DNA of 64,000 nt from Rhypophila decipiens. Its lineage: Eukaryota; Ascomycota; Sordariomycetes; Sordariales; Naviculisporaceae. Below the pieces are notes generated by a model, which worked only from the letters and a program-made list of their open reading frames with translations, ran no database searches and had not been told where the DNA came from. Shown here piece by piece: positions 12,623 to 25,600 of the stretch. The position numbers were made by a program, and so were the translations under genes. Where the stretch lies: the NCBI GenBank assembly GCA_033297075.1, contig MU858186.1, positions 1 to 64,000 on the forward strand, in the 5' to 3' direction. Position 1 is the first letter of the stretch. The number at the start of each line of letters is the position of its first letter.

Positions 12623-15507
12623 TCATGATGTTAGCATCGGATTCGGTCTATTCAGCGAATACGGGTCATCCAACCCACCTTTTCTTTTGAGCCTCTCGAC
12701 CGTGACTTTCATGAATTCGAGCTGATATGGCTTCAGATGTTTCAGCGAAGACTTGCCAGCGTCGCCCCAGTCAAATTTCATGAGGTCACACCGCTTGAAG
12801 TATTGCCAGTACAGAAGGAGGCTCCTCCCACTGTCCTGTAGATACTCAACCAAGGCAGTGAGCGGATGGTCTCTGGGACCATACCGAGTCCTCTCAGCCT
12901 AGAAATTTGGTGAGCTTCACATTCGCCGTAGGCAGCAGCAGAACCGACACTACTCACCAGCGGGGTGCCTGGAGGCATGTTGGCCTGCGCCCAACGCATT
13001 CGGTCTTTGGAACTGTATGATACCTGATGGAGGAGCAAAAAGCTCGCCAGGTAGACGGTGAACCAAGCCCTCATGTTACAAGAGCAGATATAGGTCTCAA
13101 TCGCCTTTAGAACCTGCGGCGCGAGGTCCTTGTAGATCCGTTCATGTCGGATGCTGTCGAACTGGGCCACAATCATTCGTGGCACCCTTGGCCTCTCCCC
13201 AGGAGGCAAGCGGCTTCCAGCTGGCAACGTCTCGGGTCCGTCGAGCCATGCGGAACCCGTCTCATGGCCTAAAAATGAGTGAGTGCATTGTAAGCCGACG
13301 TCCTTGAAGCCAAGAAAGGGGCGCAACACAAGATTCTGGCCAACATACGTATGGAAAACCATAGGCGGACAACCATCCAGAGAAACTTTCTTAGATCCTG
13401 TTGCTCTTTACTCTCATTCGCGTCCTTTTTACCTCTACTTCTTCCAGTTTCCTTGCAGGAGGTAAGTTAGCATCATGTCGCATTGGCTACCACAAGTGGC
13501 CAGGGACCTTCCAATGCGCCTATCCGTACTTACAGTGACTCCCATGCATTCCCTCGCGATCATATCGAAGGTGGCCTTCACGATGTCATCCGACTCCCTG
13601 ACCGCGAACCTTAGCCCGCGAAGAGCGTTCTCTTCGATGTATTTTCTGAAGTCTTTGGCCGTCTGTTCCACATTAGCCAGACAAAAGGGCTCTAGCGGCT
13701 GTTCCTTAAGGGTGCCATTTTCGATGTATCGGCGGTTAAGGTCATCCCCTTCCCGTGGGCGAAATCGTCGGATCCGGAGTACGACGGGCTTCTCACAAAG
13801 ACCCTGTTCCATTTTGACGGAGTAAATGATATTATCGCTATAGTCACCGATATCAAGAACTTCCTCGTAGGTAAAGCGGTTGGTGTAATTGAGGCCGCCA
13901 GAGCGATGGAGAACCATGGTCGCAAATTTGTACCGCCAGCAGGGAATTCTGTGAATCGTCTTTTTGTTGGTCTTGCTAACTTTTGAACACGGTGCACAAG
14001 GGCCAGAGGGGTCGTTTGGGTCGCTGGGAGAGCACTGCAAAAGTGTCAGCGATAGATTCGGGGCAGGAGGGGGAAAGCTGATCTCGGTTCCACATACTCG
14101 AATACGCTGAGCACGACATCGCATACAGGCCCCCACGCCGCGAGTAACAGATGTAGCCTGGCGGTCGACTTCGCTGAACTGCCCTCTCCTTTTGCGCTCC
14201 TTAACGTCTGTGCAAGACGGTGGATTAGACCGAGAAGACATGCCGGGTATATTCATGCCAACCGGGTAGTTAGCAGGTTCGGTTGAGCGCAGCTCTTCAA
14301 AGGAGCCGCCGAGAGACATCTCAACAGGCCCAACCTGAGGCCCGGCATACTCAAATAGCCGTCCCGAAGTGTGCGAACGAACCGCATCCGTCCCAGATGA
14401 CACCATGACCCAGCCCTGATTCTGATGCTGATCCTCAGAGACCCCGGTATCTGAGCCCAGCGACATGGTTCGGATACTGTGACCGATGGGTGTTTCTTGC
14501 GGCGACAAGGAACCAGACATATGACCAGACATATGATCGAAAGCTGTCGCCACATCGATCAAGTTCGAAGCCCCGATATCCCCGAGCTCAGACTGAGTCA
14601 TCACACGGTCTAGCCGAGTGTCTGGACTGGGGTCATACAAGGTCTGAGGGCACGAAAACGGTAGAGGGTGAGATGGCGAAGGCTCGCACGTGAAATGTAC
14701 CGGAGGGTACGCATACGAAGGAACCTGTGCCCAAGATATGAGTGAAGCGGAGCTCAGCTCAACCGCCGAGACTGGATATGGGTGACCGTGATTACCAGCC
14801 GGGTCAAGGAGATGCGCGTGGCCATTGTGAACAGAATATGTATTCTCCAAGAACGGCTCGGGAATAGTTTGCCGTAAAGCTGTGACGGCATTGCATGAGT
14901 TGTGGGAAACCAGGTGAGCGGGAGAACTTGATGGCCAGTGTCCTAACCGATATCACAGTCAACATCGCCGAGACTGTATGTCAGGATACATCTTGACGTA
15001 CCTTGCTCTACAGGCGACCACAAAGTGGCCCCCAAGTCTAGGTCCCCAGCATGTCCTGCCGTTCGGGTTCCAGCACCGAACAAATAGGTGGAGGAGTAGG
15101 AAAATGTGTCACCCTGCAGAGAAACGCTGGGGCCATCGAGGGTAGCGGAAGAGAAGGAGGAATTTGGCGTGTGCCGCGGGGACTCTAAATCTTCCAAACA
15201 CGCCCGCTTCGTCGGCCGGATAGCTGCGTCATCGGGATTGGTGTGACGGTGCTGTCGCACAAAATCGGATAGATTGTTCTGTGGTTGAACAACGGTTAAC
15301 CAGCTGTGGAACCAGAGGAAGCCGGGCTTGAGCAGAGCAAAAAACAGCAACAGCAACGACAGAGGGGAGAAGAAAACTTGAACGTGTATTTACTTGCGCT
15401 TGGCTCAGAAGCTGGTTGGTATGGTAACTAACTTCATCAGCGCCCCATGGTAGATCGGCGCTGAGTTCTCGTTTGACAGGAAGCGAATTCCCAAGCACCG
15501 CCGCCAT
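12623..15507 (-). CDS. Zn2Cys6-type protein with internal zinc cluster
   Basis: Multi-exon gene; product about 820 residues. Well-supported introns are 15279-15393, 14943-15001, 14035-14097 and 12899-12957, all phase-consistent. A further intron begins at 13533 (donor GTAAGT) and removes stop codons. Its acceptor is uncertain: 13452 using an AAG, with a second short intron, or a site near 13390. Removing 14035-14097 brings together a CxxC-x6-C half and a C-x2-C half, forming a binuclear zinc cluster at about residues 402-445. The spacing between the last two Cys is longer than usual. The N-terminal 400 residues are Ser/Pro/Gly-rich and look disordered; the C-terminal 370 residues are mostly alpha-helical. 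I infer a nuclear transcription regulator. The usual N-terminal cluster and clear middle homology domain are not visible. ATG 15507 was chosen; one in-frame ATG lies at 15591. Confidence 0.75.
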
Positions 15508-18355
15508 TGTGAAGCACACTCCGCCCACGCTCTCAACCTCTCTTATCGGGGTATGGGATGCACAAAACCAGGTTGCCTCGATGGATGGCACACCCGATAG
15601 GTCCAGTGTGTGATATCTTCAACCAGATCAGTGCAGGGCTGCAATATCCAATGTCAGCATGACCGAGCACGCATGGCATGAGCAGCGAAAGTGAAGCCGG
15701 TGAGCGCGGGGGGTAGCCTGTCCGTGACCGATTTGGCAGCGGTGTGTGTCGCACGAAGCCGATGGTTAAATTTGCCAGCCTTGAGTATGAAGTGAATTCC
15801 TGAACAGCACAATTCTAGTCCAAGATTTTGCTGATAAGCCTCTGCTGTGCACCTTGGGCTTGCGGCGACCGACTCTTGCGTGCGCCCAATCTGGGGAGAG
15901 CTGTGAGGAAATCAAGAACCTGTGCGACGTCGACCAGGATGTGTCGTGCTCTCTGATTTGTTACCGATCAGCTGGTTGAGGAACAATGGGGAGTACCAAG
16001 ATTCGCCGTGTCTCCCCTGGCCAAGTGTCTTGACCTGGATTTGGACGGAGAGTTTTGACCTGGAGGAGGATAATTTTGGTATTTTGGAGCAGGAGAACAA
16101 GGTTTCTGATGGGAATTCCTTTCCTCTTGATCGGTTTGGGAAAGGCAGAGAAGAAGAATCAGCGAGGTCAGAGAAAGCAAGAGCAGTCAGCAAGTTTCAC
16201 CCCCGCACCGAGCAAATCGTCGAAGCCGAGAACACTGTGCACTTTCTACGTTTGCACCGTACAACCATCACAGTATCACTTTTTGTGGTGGTGGTTAGGA
16301 TGTTTTTTCTTCTTCTCTGCGCATGTCCCGCAGCCAGCTTCAACGCTCCTTCCCTCCATCTCTCCGGGTCCTGGATGGAGTCCTCTGGCGTGCGCATTGA
16401 CTGTTCACCATTGAGGTGGGATTAATGACCCTGGGAAGAGAACGAAACCAAGAAAGGACTCCGTAGGTCACAATCGAGTTGAACGTCATGCAAGATATCT
16501 CCGTCCATCGCGTATACATCAAAGAGAACCAGGTTTCGGTGTGACGGTTCGTGTATCCGTACCGGTAGCTCGAGTCCAAGTGGGGTCGGTAGGGATCATT
16601 GCCCTGCCCCCGGCCCCCCAGGTTTCTCCGGTCTCCACAGTTCAAAATGGAGCTTGGATGTTGAGAAGCCAAGGTACGTTAAAGCAATGATATTAACGTG
16701 TCTTGGTAAGCTTCGCAGCTGGTGGTGCTAGAGCTAGAGTGATCTAAGCATCCTTTGGCGAGAGCACTGCACAGATACCTGAGTTCCAATTTGCGTGTAA
16801 TGTATTCCCTTGGACGAGGTCATGGTTTTTGTTAAGCGTGGCTGTGGTTAAAAACAGAATGAGACAATGGCTCAGGGTGATGGAGCGCAAGTGGTTCAAA
16901 ATTTTCTTTTCCAGCCACTTCAAATCGCACCGGTTCAAAAGGGCGCAGGCTGCATTTTGGCGCTGGTTCTTCCTCGGCATCTTCCAATCGCGAGCGCTTC
17001 TCGCGTTGATTTTGCTGCAGGTCTCTGTCCTGTCTCGACTGTAAAAGTGACAGGACCACACAGTATGTTGAATATCATGTAGTTTTTTGCTTTTTCTGGA
17101 CCGGGTATCCATACAGCCCAAGTCACGAAGTGGTACTCCGTATCCGTACAGATGAGAAGCACAACGCGCACTGGACCTCGGATAACTTTGTATCCTCTTC
17201 CCCAAATCCACCTCAGGAAGGAGTTCCACAGCGAGCAGGTATGAATGTTCAACATAGGTATGGCTATGACAAAATAATAAACCGATTTGCTTTGCTTTAA
17301 AGAAGTAATAAAAAGTGTTTGATCATTTTAAAGAATCGACTATTTTGATACTTGAATCAGATGATGCCAAGTTGTTGAGCCTTATATTGCGCTAAAACAT
17401 TCTCTGACCGGCGAACAAGGTCTGGAACACCCTGGCCTGGTGGTGATGATGTAATCCCTGTTACAAAGTTGCCCACATTCCGGATAGCTATCGTTATCGC
17501 CGAACGATACGGATAAGGCGACTCAGGCGAGAAGGCAAAGGGAGAACCTGCTTGGCATCTGAGGCTTCAACGTAATCGGCTTGGGAACCAGCCACCTATG
17601 AAACCGCCCATCCACCCAAGACCTCCCAAACAGCCAAGTTCTGCAATCAGGAGAATCTTGCCAGGACTGGGGCTCAATTCGCAAACATTCCCTTATAGCG
17701 GGAAGTTCAGGTGGACACAGGCCCCTCATGCTGGTCTCCCCACACATGACTCGACACGGGGGATCGATGGCACACCAAGGCTTAAGCTCACTCCCGGATG
17801 CCGCGTCGTACAAGGCACGACGATGGCGTCAGTCCCTTGCCCTACGTGTATAGGGCATTAAGCGGGAGGTACCAGCACCACCAGTTACCGCACCAGATGG
17901 TCACAGGGTCCCAGGGTCCCTTCACGTGTAGAGAGTGTCGTACCTACGGGTGTATCCGTACCCTATCCGCAGTTCTGCACTTTAGCGACATGTCAAAGAC
18001 GTCGGCAACTAGTGTGATATGGTTACACCGCGGAGCGCTTCCGCCCGTCCGTAGTGCTTGTGGAACCCTGCCTGCTTCGTGCCTCGAGCCTAGCCTCCTT
18101 TATGGAGACCATGCTCGAAGCTCGCTATCTCCATAATAATAGTCACATCGTCGATTCGTCAAAATGCGCAAAGCGATGGATCTTGGTGATGCCCAAGGGA
18201 GCGTAGTGTGGCCAGGATGGCCATGGAATCTCTAACAGTGGTTGCCTGTTGACAGTTGACCGAGTAGTACCCTTCCCCCCAAATCCCCCAAACGAGGTGG
18301 GTAAGGTACCGACAGATACGGACACGCATCCAGGGTTCCCCTATCAATAAGTCTA
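15508..18355. other. Intergenic, no supportable gene
   Basis: This is the upstream region of the Zn2Cys6 gene and the left flank of the transposon. Frames at 15922-16425 (+) and 16744-17255 (-) were examined. They lack motifs, have overlapping competitors on both strands and no convincing introns. Confidence 0.5.
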
Positions 18356-19972
18356 CACCTCGGCCGGGGTTAATTTTGTTAGTTTGGTACAGCCAAGCCC
18401 CTTAAGCCAAGTTGGGTTTGGCCATATGCTCACAATAAACAAGGCATCAAATGCGCGTTTTTTCGGCCATTTATTGTAGCCATTTGACCAATATTGAACG
18501 TCAGGAAAATCGTCAATTTGAACAACGGCTTCAATCGCTAGGATCAATGAATTAATAGCCAATATGCCGTCCTTCGGCTTCAATACATAGCCTCAAGTGC
18601 TCTGGCATGGTATGCGCCAATTGAAGCAAGAATTCCTCTGGGATAGCCTCCTATGCCGCTATAACCAATGGCCGAAGCTGGGCCAAGTTCAATGCCTGAA
18701 TGTCACCGCCATCGCAATTGGCCTCTATATATGACTTCATCCATGGCCAGATACTCTCGATAGGTGTTAAATCTGGCGAATAAGCCGGGAATCTGAGGAC
18801 TGGGATGCCGGAAGCCCTTAATTCGGCCGTTGTTTTCTTGGATCGGTGGGAAGGAGCATTGTCTTGTTGAAACACGTGATGGCGATGACTTCGAAAGTGG
18901 CCACGTAAAAGAGGAAGTATGTGCTGGATGTAGTTGTCAGAGTCGATGCCGCTGTATTCTTTATCCCAGATGAATATTGGTCCCTTTGTACGGCTAGCAA
19001 AAGACCCCTAAAACATCCAGCTATCTGGCCTCCTCTTCTTCAAAGCCTAGTCTTTAATTTCTTCCTCGTCCTCATCGTTAAACAAGATGCCCCGTTGTTT
19101 CTACAAAAAGTCGTTCATCGCCCAGGTTTCATCAGAAAAAAGAACATCTTCCCAATCCTCTGGCCGGGGCTGTAGTTGTTGTTGTTGGCGGCACTATCGA
19201 ACGCGCTCCTGCTTTTGCCATCTGGTTAGTTGGATGCGCTGGGGTCGGATTCTTGACCGGCCACCAAGTTCATGGATGGCTCGGGTAATGGCAACTTCGC
19301 TATACTGGTTGAGGGGAGGAGGTAGGTATAAAGGCAATTTGTAGATGGGAATGTACCTATTCCTCCTAGTCTTCAACCACTCTTTCAACTGTAGCTGTTG
19401 GGGGGTCCGTATGTGCAAGCCGTTGCGATGAGGCTTGCTTTTTTGTGGTGTTGCTGGACTGTTGATAGCGGTTTGGATCTGGTGGACCGAGTAGCCTAGC
19501 CGTTGGCTAATTTCTTCGTATGTGATGCCGAAATTGTGTAACGCTTTGATGCCGATGCGTTGATCTCTTGTTAAATTGCTTCTTTTGGCTCTTTTGGCGA
19601 TGACTGTTGACGGCGTTGATGAGGGATTGAGTAGGGCAGTAATTGAAAGACGACGACGACGTGGTGTTGTTGGTGGTGGTGGTTGACTGACCACTGAATC
19701 AGTGGTTTGACTGGCTATAGTTCAGTAATTCAGGGCAGTGTTTTTTCGTTGGGATGGAAAAAAGATTGTAATTTAGTGGAAAAAAACGTCGGTTTTTATT
19801 TCCTTGTACTTCTTCTAGTTATTTCTATGGCGGTGGTACGTTGTTGACGAAATGCGTAGGTGGCTTAAATTAGCGGGGGAAAATGGTATGTCATAGAATT
19901 TAATAGAAAAGTGGCCCCGGCTGACCCCCCTGCAAATTAAACGATCTAACAAAATTTACCCCGGCCGAGGTG
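18356..19972 (-). mobile_element. Tc1/mariner-type DNA transposon, complete but inactivated
   Basis: Near-perfect terminal inverted repeats bound this 1,617-bp element. The left end begins cacctcggccggggt and the right end is its reverse complement, with the match continuing for about 27 bp. A TA dinucleotide flanks each end (18354-18355 and 19973-19974), the target duplication expected of the Tc1/mariner superfamily. One minus-strand transposase frame fills the interior. Defining both ends and the TA flanks makes this a full-length insertion, not a fragment. Confidence 0.95.
18540..19694 (-). pseudogene. Tc1-like DD34E transposase, disrupted by in-frame TAG stops
   Basis: One reading frame runs from the ATG at 19694 to about 18540, inside the inverted repeats, but is broken by at least five in-frame TAG codons and no frameshift. 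The N-terminal part has a helix-turn-helix-like DNA-binding region after a basic Pro/Ser leader. The catalytic core is recognisable: first Asp in a Phe-Ser-Asp-Glu-Thr-Trp motif, second Asp in Gln-Asp-Asn-Ala-Pro-Ser-His, then Glu in Pro-Ile-Glu exactly 34 residues later (DD34E, Tc1 type). Several stops fall where relatives usually have Trp, so they fit TGG to TAG change. The enzyme cannot be made from this copy; mobilisation would need a transposase from elsewhere. Confidence 0.9.
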
Positions 19973-21079
19973 TACCAGGCGTGGGCCAGTGAACAATGTG
20001 TCCAGTTGGCACGTCCAATTTGACAAGTTGAAAGCTAAAGATCCTTGACTTCTCAACGACCATGTGGGCCGTTATCCAAACCATGAAGTCTGCCCTAGTC
20101 AGTCAGCAATGGGGGCTCGGGTCCACGATCAAGGGGGTGACTTATTAACTCCCTGTCTCCCATCATCCATTGAATTCCCCTTCCCCTTAGAACTCGTTTT
20201 GCTTGCTGCTCGGTCCTAAGCGCAGCACCACCTCATCAGCCTTCTGACGACGTTATTTCTCTCCGGCTCTTGCACGGCGCCCAAGCCTCCCGCGCCTGTT
20301 ACCTCCACCATTTGCGACCGACCATTACCTTCCGAAAAGGTCCGCGAAGAGCCCCAGTTGGTGTGGTTTGTCCAATTGCTGGTTGGTCCAGGTCTTTGGT
20401 ACATCTCCCATTGATGGTCCATTAGCTCTCGACCGCTCACCTGCCGACTATTGGCTCCATCGAACCACTCCCACTACTAGCCCACCTTCGCGCTCTAGTA
20501 ATCGAAGAAAGAAAGAAAAAATCGAGACATACCGCGTCCCCGCCCTACCGCTGCGTAGTGACACACATTGGTACGGATGACCCTTGGCCACGATGCCTTG
20601 ATTCCAAGACGGACCCCTCGGTCACCTATTGCCGACAAAGGATCTTCGACACCATCCGATCTTCCCTCCTTGTCCCCCCTCAACATCTCTCAAGAGTCTC
20701 GAGAGCACTGGCGTCTGGGCCAAGCCAATCAATGGCATCAAGGACTCGCTGCGCTCAGCGCGCGCCGTGCTTGGGTTCATGTCGGAAGCATGGACAGTGG
20801 GACCGAACTTGACCGCAAGAGTCTCCAAGGTTCATCCCCTTCCGTCCCACCTTTATAAGTCCCACTGTCCCTCCCGATCCAAACGCAGCGTTCCGGCCAG
20901 ACTCATGATACCGGTCCTTCGTACGCTCTGTTATCATCCAACCTCTCGTCTCTCACCATCCATCCCGCGCTACCACCCGACCTCACCTTTTGGGAATAAC
21001 ACCTCGATACCGTCGTCTTTCCAAAGCACATAATACCTGGTCTGATTCAGCACTTGTCTGTTGAAAGATCGGATTCAAC
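19973..21079. other. Intergenic, promoter side of the TauD-like gene
   Basis: GC-normal, CT-rich plus strand directly upstream of the dioxygenase start, probably its promoter and leader. A 134-codon frame at 20629-21033 is Pro/Ser-rich low complexity and not convincing as a gene. Confidence 0.45.
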
Positions 21080-22665
21080 ATGTCTGAGAGTGTGATCTAC
21101 CAGGTGGAAGATGGAGCTGCTGTGACCAACCTGAACTCAATGAAGCGATTCGAGGTAGCACAGTCGATGCTGTGGAATGCTGAAGACATGATGGCCAAGA
21201 CCAAACCATCATCTGTGCCACCCTATGTGGTTATCGTTGACAGCCATGAAGAGGCTCGGGAAGTTGACTCGGCCCTGAAGCGATCCAAACGTTAGCACAG
21301 CCTTCCATTTTATATTCAGTGGTACTCATGCTAATGAAATTTCCCGCCTCGGTTAGAGCTTGATGGTAACTCCATCAACCCCACAACGTTCTCCCTTCCT
21401 TCACCCATTCGACTCAAGCTCGAAGAGGCTCGTGGGGCCTTGTTCCACGGTCGAGGCTTCGTCGTCATACGGCTGGGGGTTGACCTCAAAAGCTATACGG
21501 AAGAGGAAAAGGTGACTCTTTTTCTCGGAGTGGCTAGCTATCTTTGCGACGAGATAGGAGTTCAGGACAAGACGGGGGCCGCAATTAGTATGTATCCGAT
21601 GGAGCATGATATTACTCTACGTCCCAAGACTGCGAATATACTAAGACAGATATCGATGATCTATTTAGCCCATGTTACTAGCGCCCGACACTGGACGGTG
21701 CCAAGCGAGCTTCGTCACGGTATTCACACAGCAAGTGCTCTTGTAAGATCAACCCGATGCTACAAGTTTACCACTGTTTTGCGCCAAACTAGGTGTGGCT
21801 GACTTACGGTACTTGCCGCTTTGGTCTAATTAGGCATTTCATAGCGATGTTGGATGCGATATACTAGCTCTCCACTGTCGGTCGCAGGCCGAAAAAGGGG
21901 GCCATACGTACCTGGCTTCCGCTTTGAACATATATCGGGATCTTTTAACGTCATATCCTGACTGTCTCGATACCTTGACTCAGCCAGCCTGGCCAATACA
22001 AATGTGCGATCTCCTGTTCGGTGTGGTTGAACGTCAGGTTTCTGTCACTTATCATATTTCTGTGTCTTTTTTTTTTTTTGCCGAAAGTCGGGGCACCGAG
22101 CTAACCAATAGGACGTGTAACCTTTAGCGCGGCAAATCCTCCACGCCACATCCTTGCGCCACTGATCCAAGTCTCTCAAGGGAAGGTCTGGATTAGCGTC
22201 GACCCTGGCAGGCTGGGTCTCCATCCCGTTACTGCGCAGAGCGGGATAAAGACTGACATCCCAGAACTCACACCGCGACAACACGAGGCTCTCCGTGTTC
22301 TGAACAGCCTTGCTTCCAAACATCGCCTGCGCCTCGAGACACGGCCAGGCGATATGGTCTTCATCTCCAACTGGTCTCACCTCCACGCCCGAGATGCATT
22401 CGAGGATCCGATTGAAGGTCCTCCTCGGCACCTCGTTCGATTGTGGATGCGAGACTCTAAATTGAGCTGGAGCCCTGTACCCGAGTCGATGAGAGTCCCT
22501 TGGGAAGCTGCCTACGGAAACGATCTCATCCAGCGAAGGTTCCCGGCCTATCCAGCGCGCAAATACAAAACCCCAGCGTATACGGCCGGGTCGGCCGCTT
22601 TTATGTTGGAGGAGGCCGACGATGTCAATTGCGAAACAGCTGACTCGGAGGCTACTAGTGGCTAA
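21080..22665 (+). CDS. TauD/clavaminate synthase-like Fe(II)/2-oxoglutarate dioxygenase
   Basis: Five exons: 21080-21290, 21357-21587, 21669-21742, 21834-22003 and 22128-22665. The total is exactly 408 codons (407 residues) and all phases agree, so the gene looks intact although unspliced frames are short. The HxD iron site is H175-S-D177. The distal His is H315 in a His-Ala-Arg context after a Gly-Asp-Met-Val-Phe strand, and a conserved Arg follows in the Arg-His-Leu-Val-Arg-Leu-Trp segment, the expected 2-oxoglutarate contact. The order and spacing fit the TauD/TfdA fold. Fungal members often act on small carboxylates or in secondary metabolism; the substrate here is unknown. No signal peptide is seen, so it is probably cytosolic. 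The last intron contains a T-tract near 22066-22079. It stands alone, 1.1 kb from the dead transposon. Confidence 0.85.
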
Positions 22666-25600
22666 GAAAGGTGGTCGAGACTAAGCGCTTTCAGCGCATC
22701 CTCTTATCTCATTTATTGTCCCTGCTGCCGGATTTGAGAAACGTATGACTTTATGACCTTTTCCTTTTGATGATTCCTTCATTATAACGATTATACCCCG
22801 TGCGACATCACCATTCGCACTTCCCTATCGTGCTTGGGCATTTGGCACTGATTTCCCGAGCAGAGCCCAGATTGGCAGTACCGGGTTCACCCGTTGTTCT
22901 TTTTGTTGGCGAATAAAAGTTTGATTAGCTAGTCCTGCTGGAACAAGTAATATCACCAGTGGTTTATTGTGTCTTGTCAAGTCGCTGCATTTTCCTATAT
23001 AAAACTCGCATTCGTCCCCCCAAATCAAGGATTTTGCTCCCAAGTTGTGAAATTTGAGATCCTCCATGCCCTAATGGCGCTTGCACCTGTCGCCAAAGTT
23101 AACTGGACGAACTGGGAGATGCCGCAGGCCGCCAGAGAAAATGCCGTCCCGTGTCAAACCGTCCCTGGGTAATTTGTCACGCAAATGTACGCAAGGCCAA
23201 GTGGTATGGCTATTCACGGAAGGCGCTTTATTAACCACGAAGCTGGGGAAATCAATGCAAGTGCAACCCAGGGTTCTCTCCACACAAATTGAGGGCTTTG
23301 AGCACACGAAAACTGCCTCTTTGGGCAGGCACGGACAAAACACAGGAAGGCCTGCCGGTTGTCGGGATTGGCCGACAGGAGTGGAGGCTTCCAGGTTCTT
23401 TGGATGTGGAATCTTGGACGCCTCCTCACCACGGACGTCCTTGCCAAGTTCAGACGTCAATCTCTAGCATTTCCCAACTAGGGTTCGAGCTATGTGGTGC
23501 ACCTCATGTTCCCTCACCGCCTCTTTTTTCACTCTGTATAAGTGTTCACTATACAAACTCGAGGAGTCGAGGCTCGCACACCCACCTACACCCGCAACTC
23601 AAGCCCGAAAATAATAATAACGAGACTGATGACCGATGACCGGCGAGCGTTCAATATGCAGTCCTCGAGCGACCGGTTTGCCGGATATGGACCAATGTCG
23701 CCATCCATCCACCTCTGAGATGTCTCTACTTCATGTTGTTGGCTGTTGAAGATCCATGATCGGTCCGAAAGTTCGCTCCCGACGTCGATCCTGCCGAAGT
23801 CTTCCAACTCGATCCCGGCTTCATCCCAATGTCGTCGGCTTAGCCTCACTTCGGATTGCCCTTATCAGAAGCCCAATGGAATTGTTACACCCGACAGCGA
23901 GAGGGGGGCCAATGTATCCGGCAATGACGGGCTGATTGGGTGGTCGGCCTAGATACATCAGGCCGGCTCATGTATATCTGCCACCTTCACACGAAGAATC
24001 TTCATGAGCCCGAAAGGGGCCCTCTCTGTTTTTGGTGGCTTGCTGGCCATGGTCTGCAAGACCACTGCAGATAGGAGATGGCCAGCAACATGCTCATTTG
24101 TCGGCATGCGCATCGCGGGGCTTGCTCTCCGGCTTCTTTCCAGGAAGGAAGTGGAGACTGAATCAATCCACAATTATTTACAGATTAGCTGGCAATAAGT
24201 CGATGGCTGAGCGCGGGTTCAGATCAAGTGAAGCAACACCCACGGAAGAAATCTACCAACCGATCCCATTGACCACACAGGGAAGGGACGTTAAACATCC
24301 CAAGCTTTCCAACTAGGAGCACGTTTTTGTGTCGGTTGTGGGGGGGTACGACGAGCTCGATCCGTCGATGATTTACCCAGACATCACCGCCGCTGCGCAC
24401 AATATCAAACTGTCAAAATAGAATCATGGACACGACAGTCTCAGAGGCTGGAAAGTTCCGGATGGTACAAGTATCAAGCCAACCATATCCAGACCAGGCT
24501 TGCCTTCCCACTGCGCCAACATGTACATCCATTTCTCCCTGCAAACTCGGCGGACGCCACATTTCGGACCATGAACGCAAAGGAATAATAGTCAGAACCG
24601 CTTCAACCCGTTCTGCCATATACAATCCGACCACGATGGCCAATGACCAGTGGCCAGCGGAACCCGAGCACCCTCTCAAGAGCACGTCGGAACGTGGAAA
24701 AACTTGGAAACCCCCTCACCGACAATCTCGCCAAGGAATGATAGCCCAAAGACTGTGCGGTGTGATCGGTTTCAGTGTCTCCTATTCTATTGCCACACAT
24801 GAATGCCGTTCTGTGCGGTCCCTCCTCGTTCCTAGCTTCAAGTTCATGACTTGCAGGAGAAACCCAAGCGAGCGATAACTCGACAGCAAGTTATTGGTCG
24901 GGTATGACAAGAAAATGGTGAGGCTTGTACAGCCATGACTGGCCAAAAAGTGGAGAGATACACGCTTGCTGACTCCCAGCTACTCCCAATTAGCTGTTCT
25001 CCCATGAGTTTATGCACGTCCAGGCAGCCATAAGTGTTGGGGTGATTTCACCCACCTTAATCACTTGGAGGGCAGTGGGTCTATCGACCAAACCATTATC
25101 CATTGTCTGGGCTAATATTGTGCGAATTTGTGGGGGGCAGAAGCTAACCGCGTCGGAGATATTTCTCCTGGGAAGAGCATGCTTGTTTCAAGACCAATCT
25201 CGCTCTTTGTTCGCACGATAGCTATGACAGCCCGAGAAGTCATCCAGAAGAGAGATTCTCATGTTCGTTTCAAAAGCACACCAAGCTTCCTACCCGGCCG
25301 GGCCGGTCCTCCTTGGCAACAACATGTTGGTGATTACCTCTACAGTATCGACCTGTAGATAACCAATACCAGGAGCGAAAGAAAACAACCCATAACTGCA
25401 CACGGGTAGGGGTAGGCAGCCGCCGCGCTCTTTACAGCGCCATTTTCCCAGCCACCCACGCAAACCTGCGAGTTAGGACTTAATCTCGCATACCACTACA
25501 GGATACAACTTGCAGTAGGTTTTAAAGTCCCCGTATGCGCACCAACTAAACGCATCAAGCAGCCAACACACGCTTTATCACCTCCCCAGACTAATGGGTT

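Noticed and set aside
15922..16425. 167-codon plus-strand frame with a hydrophobic segment
   Set aside because: No domain, overlapping frames in all directions and no sensible start context.
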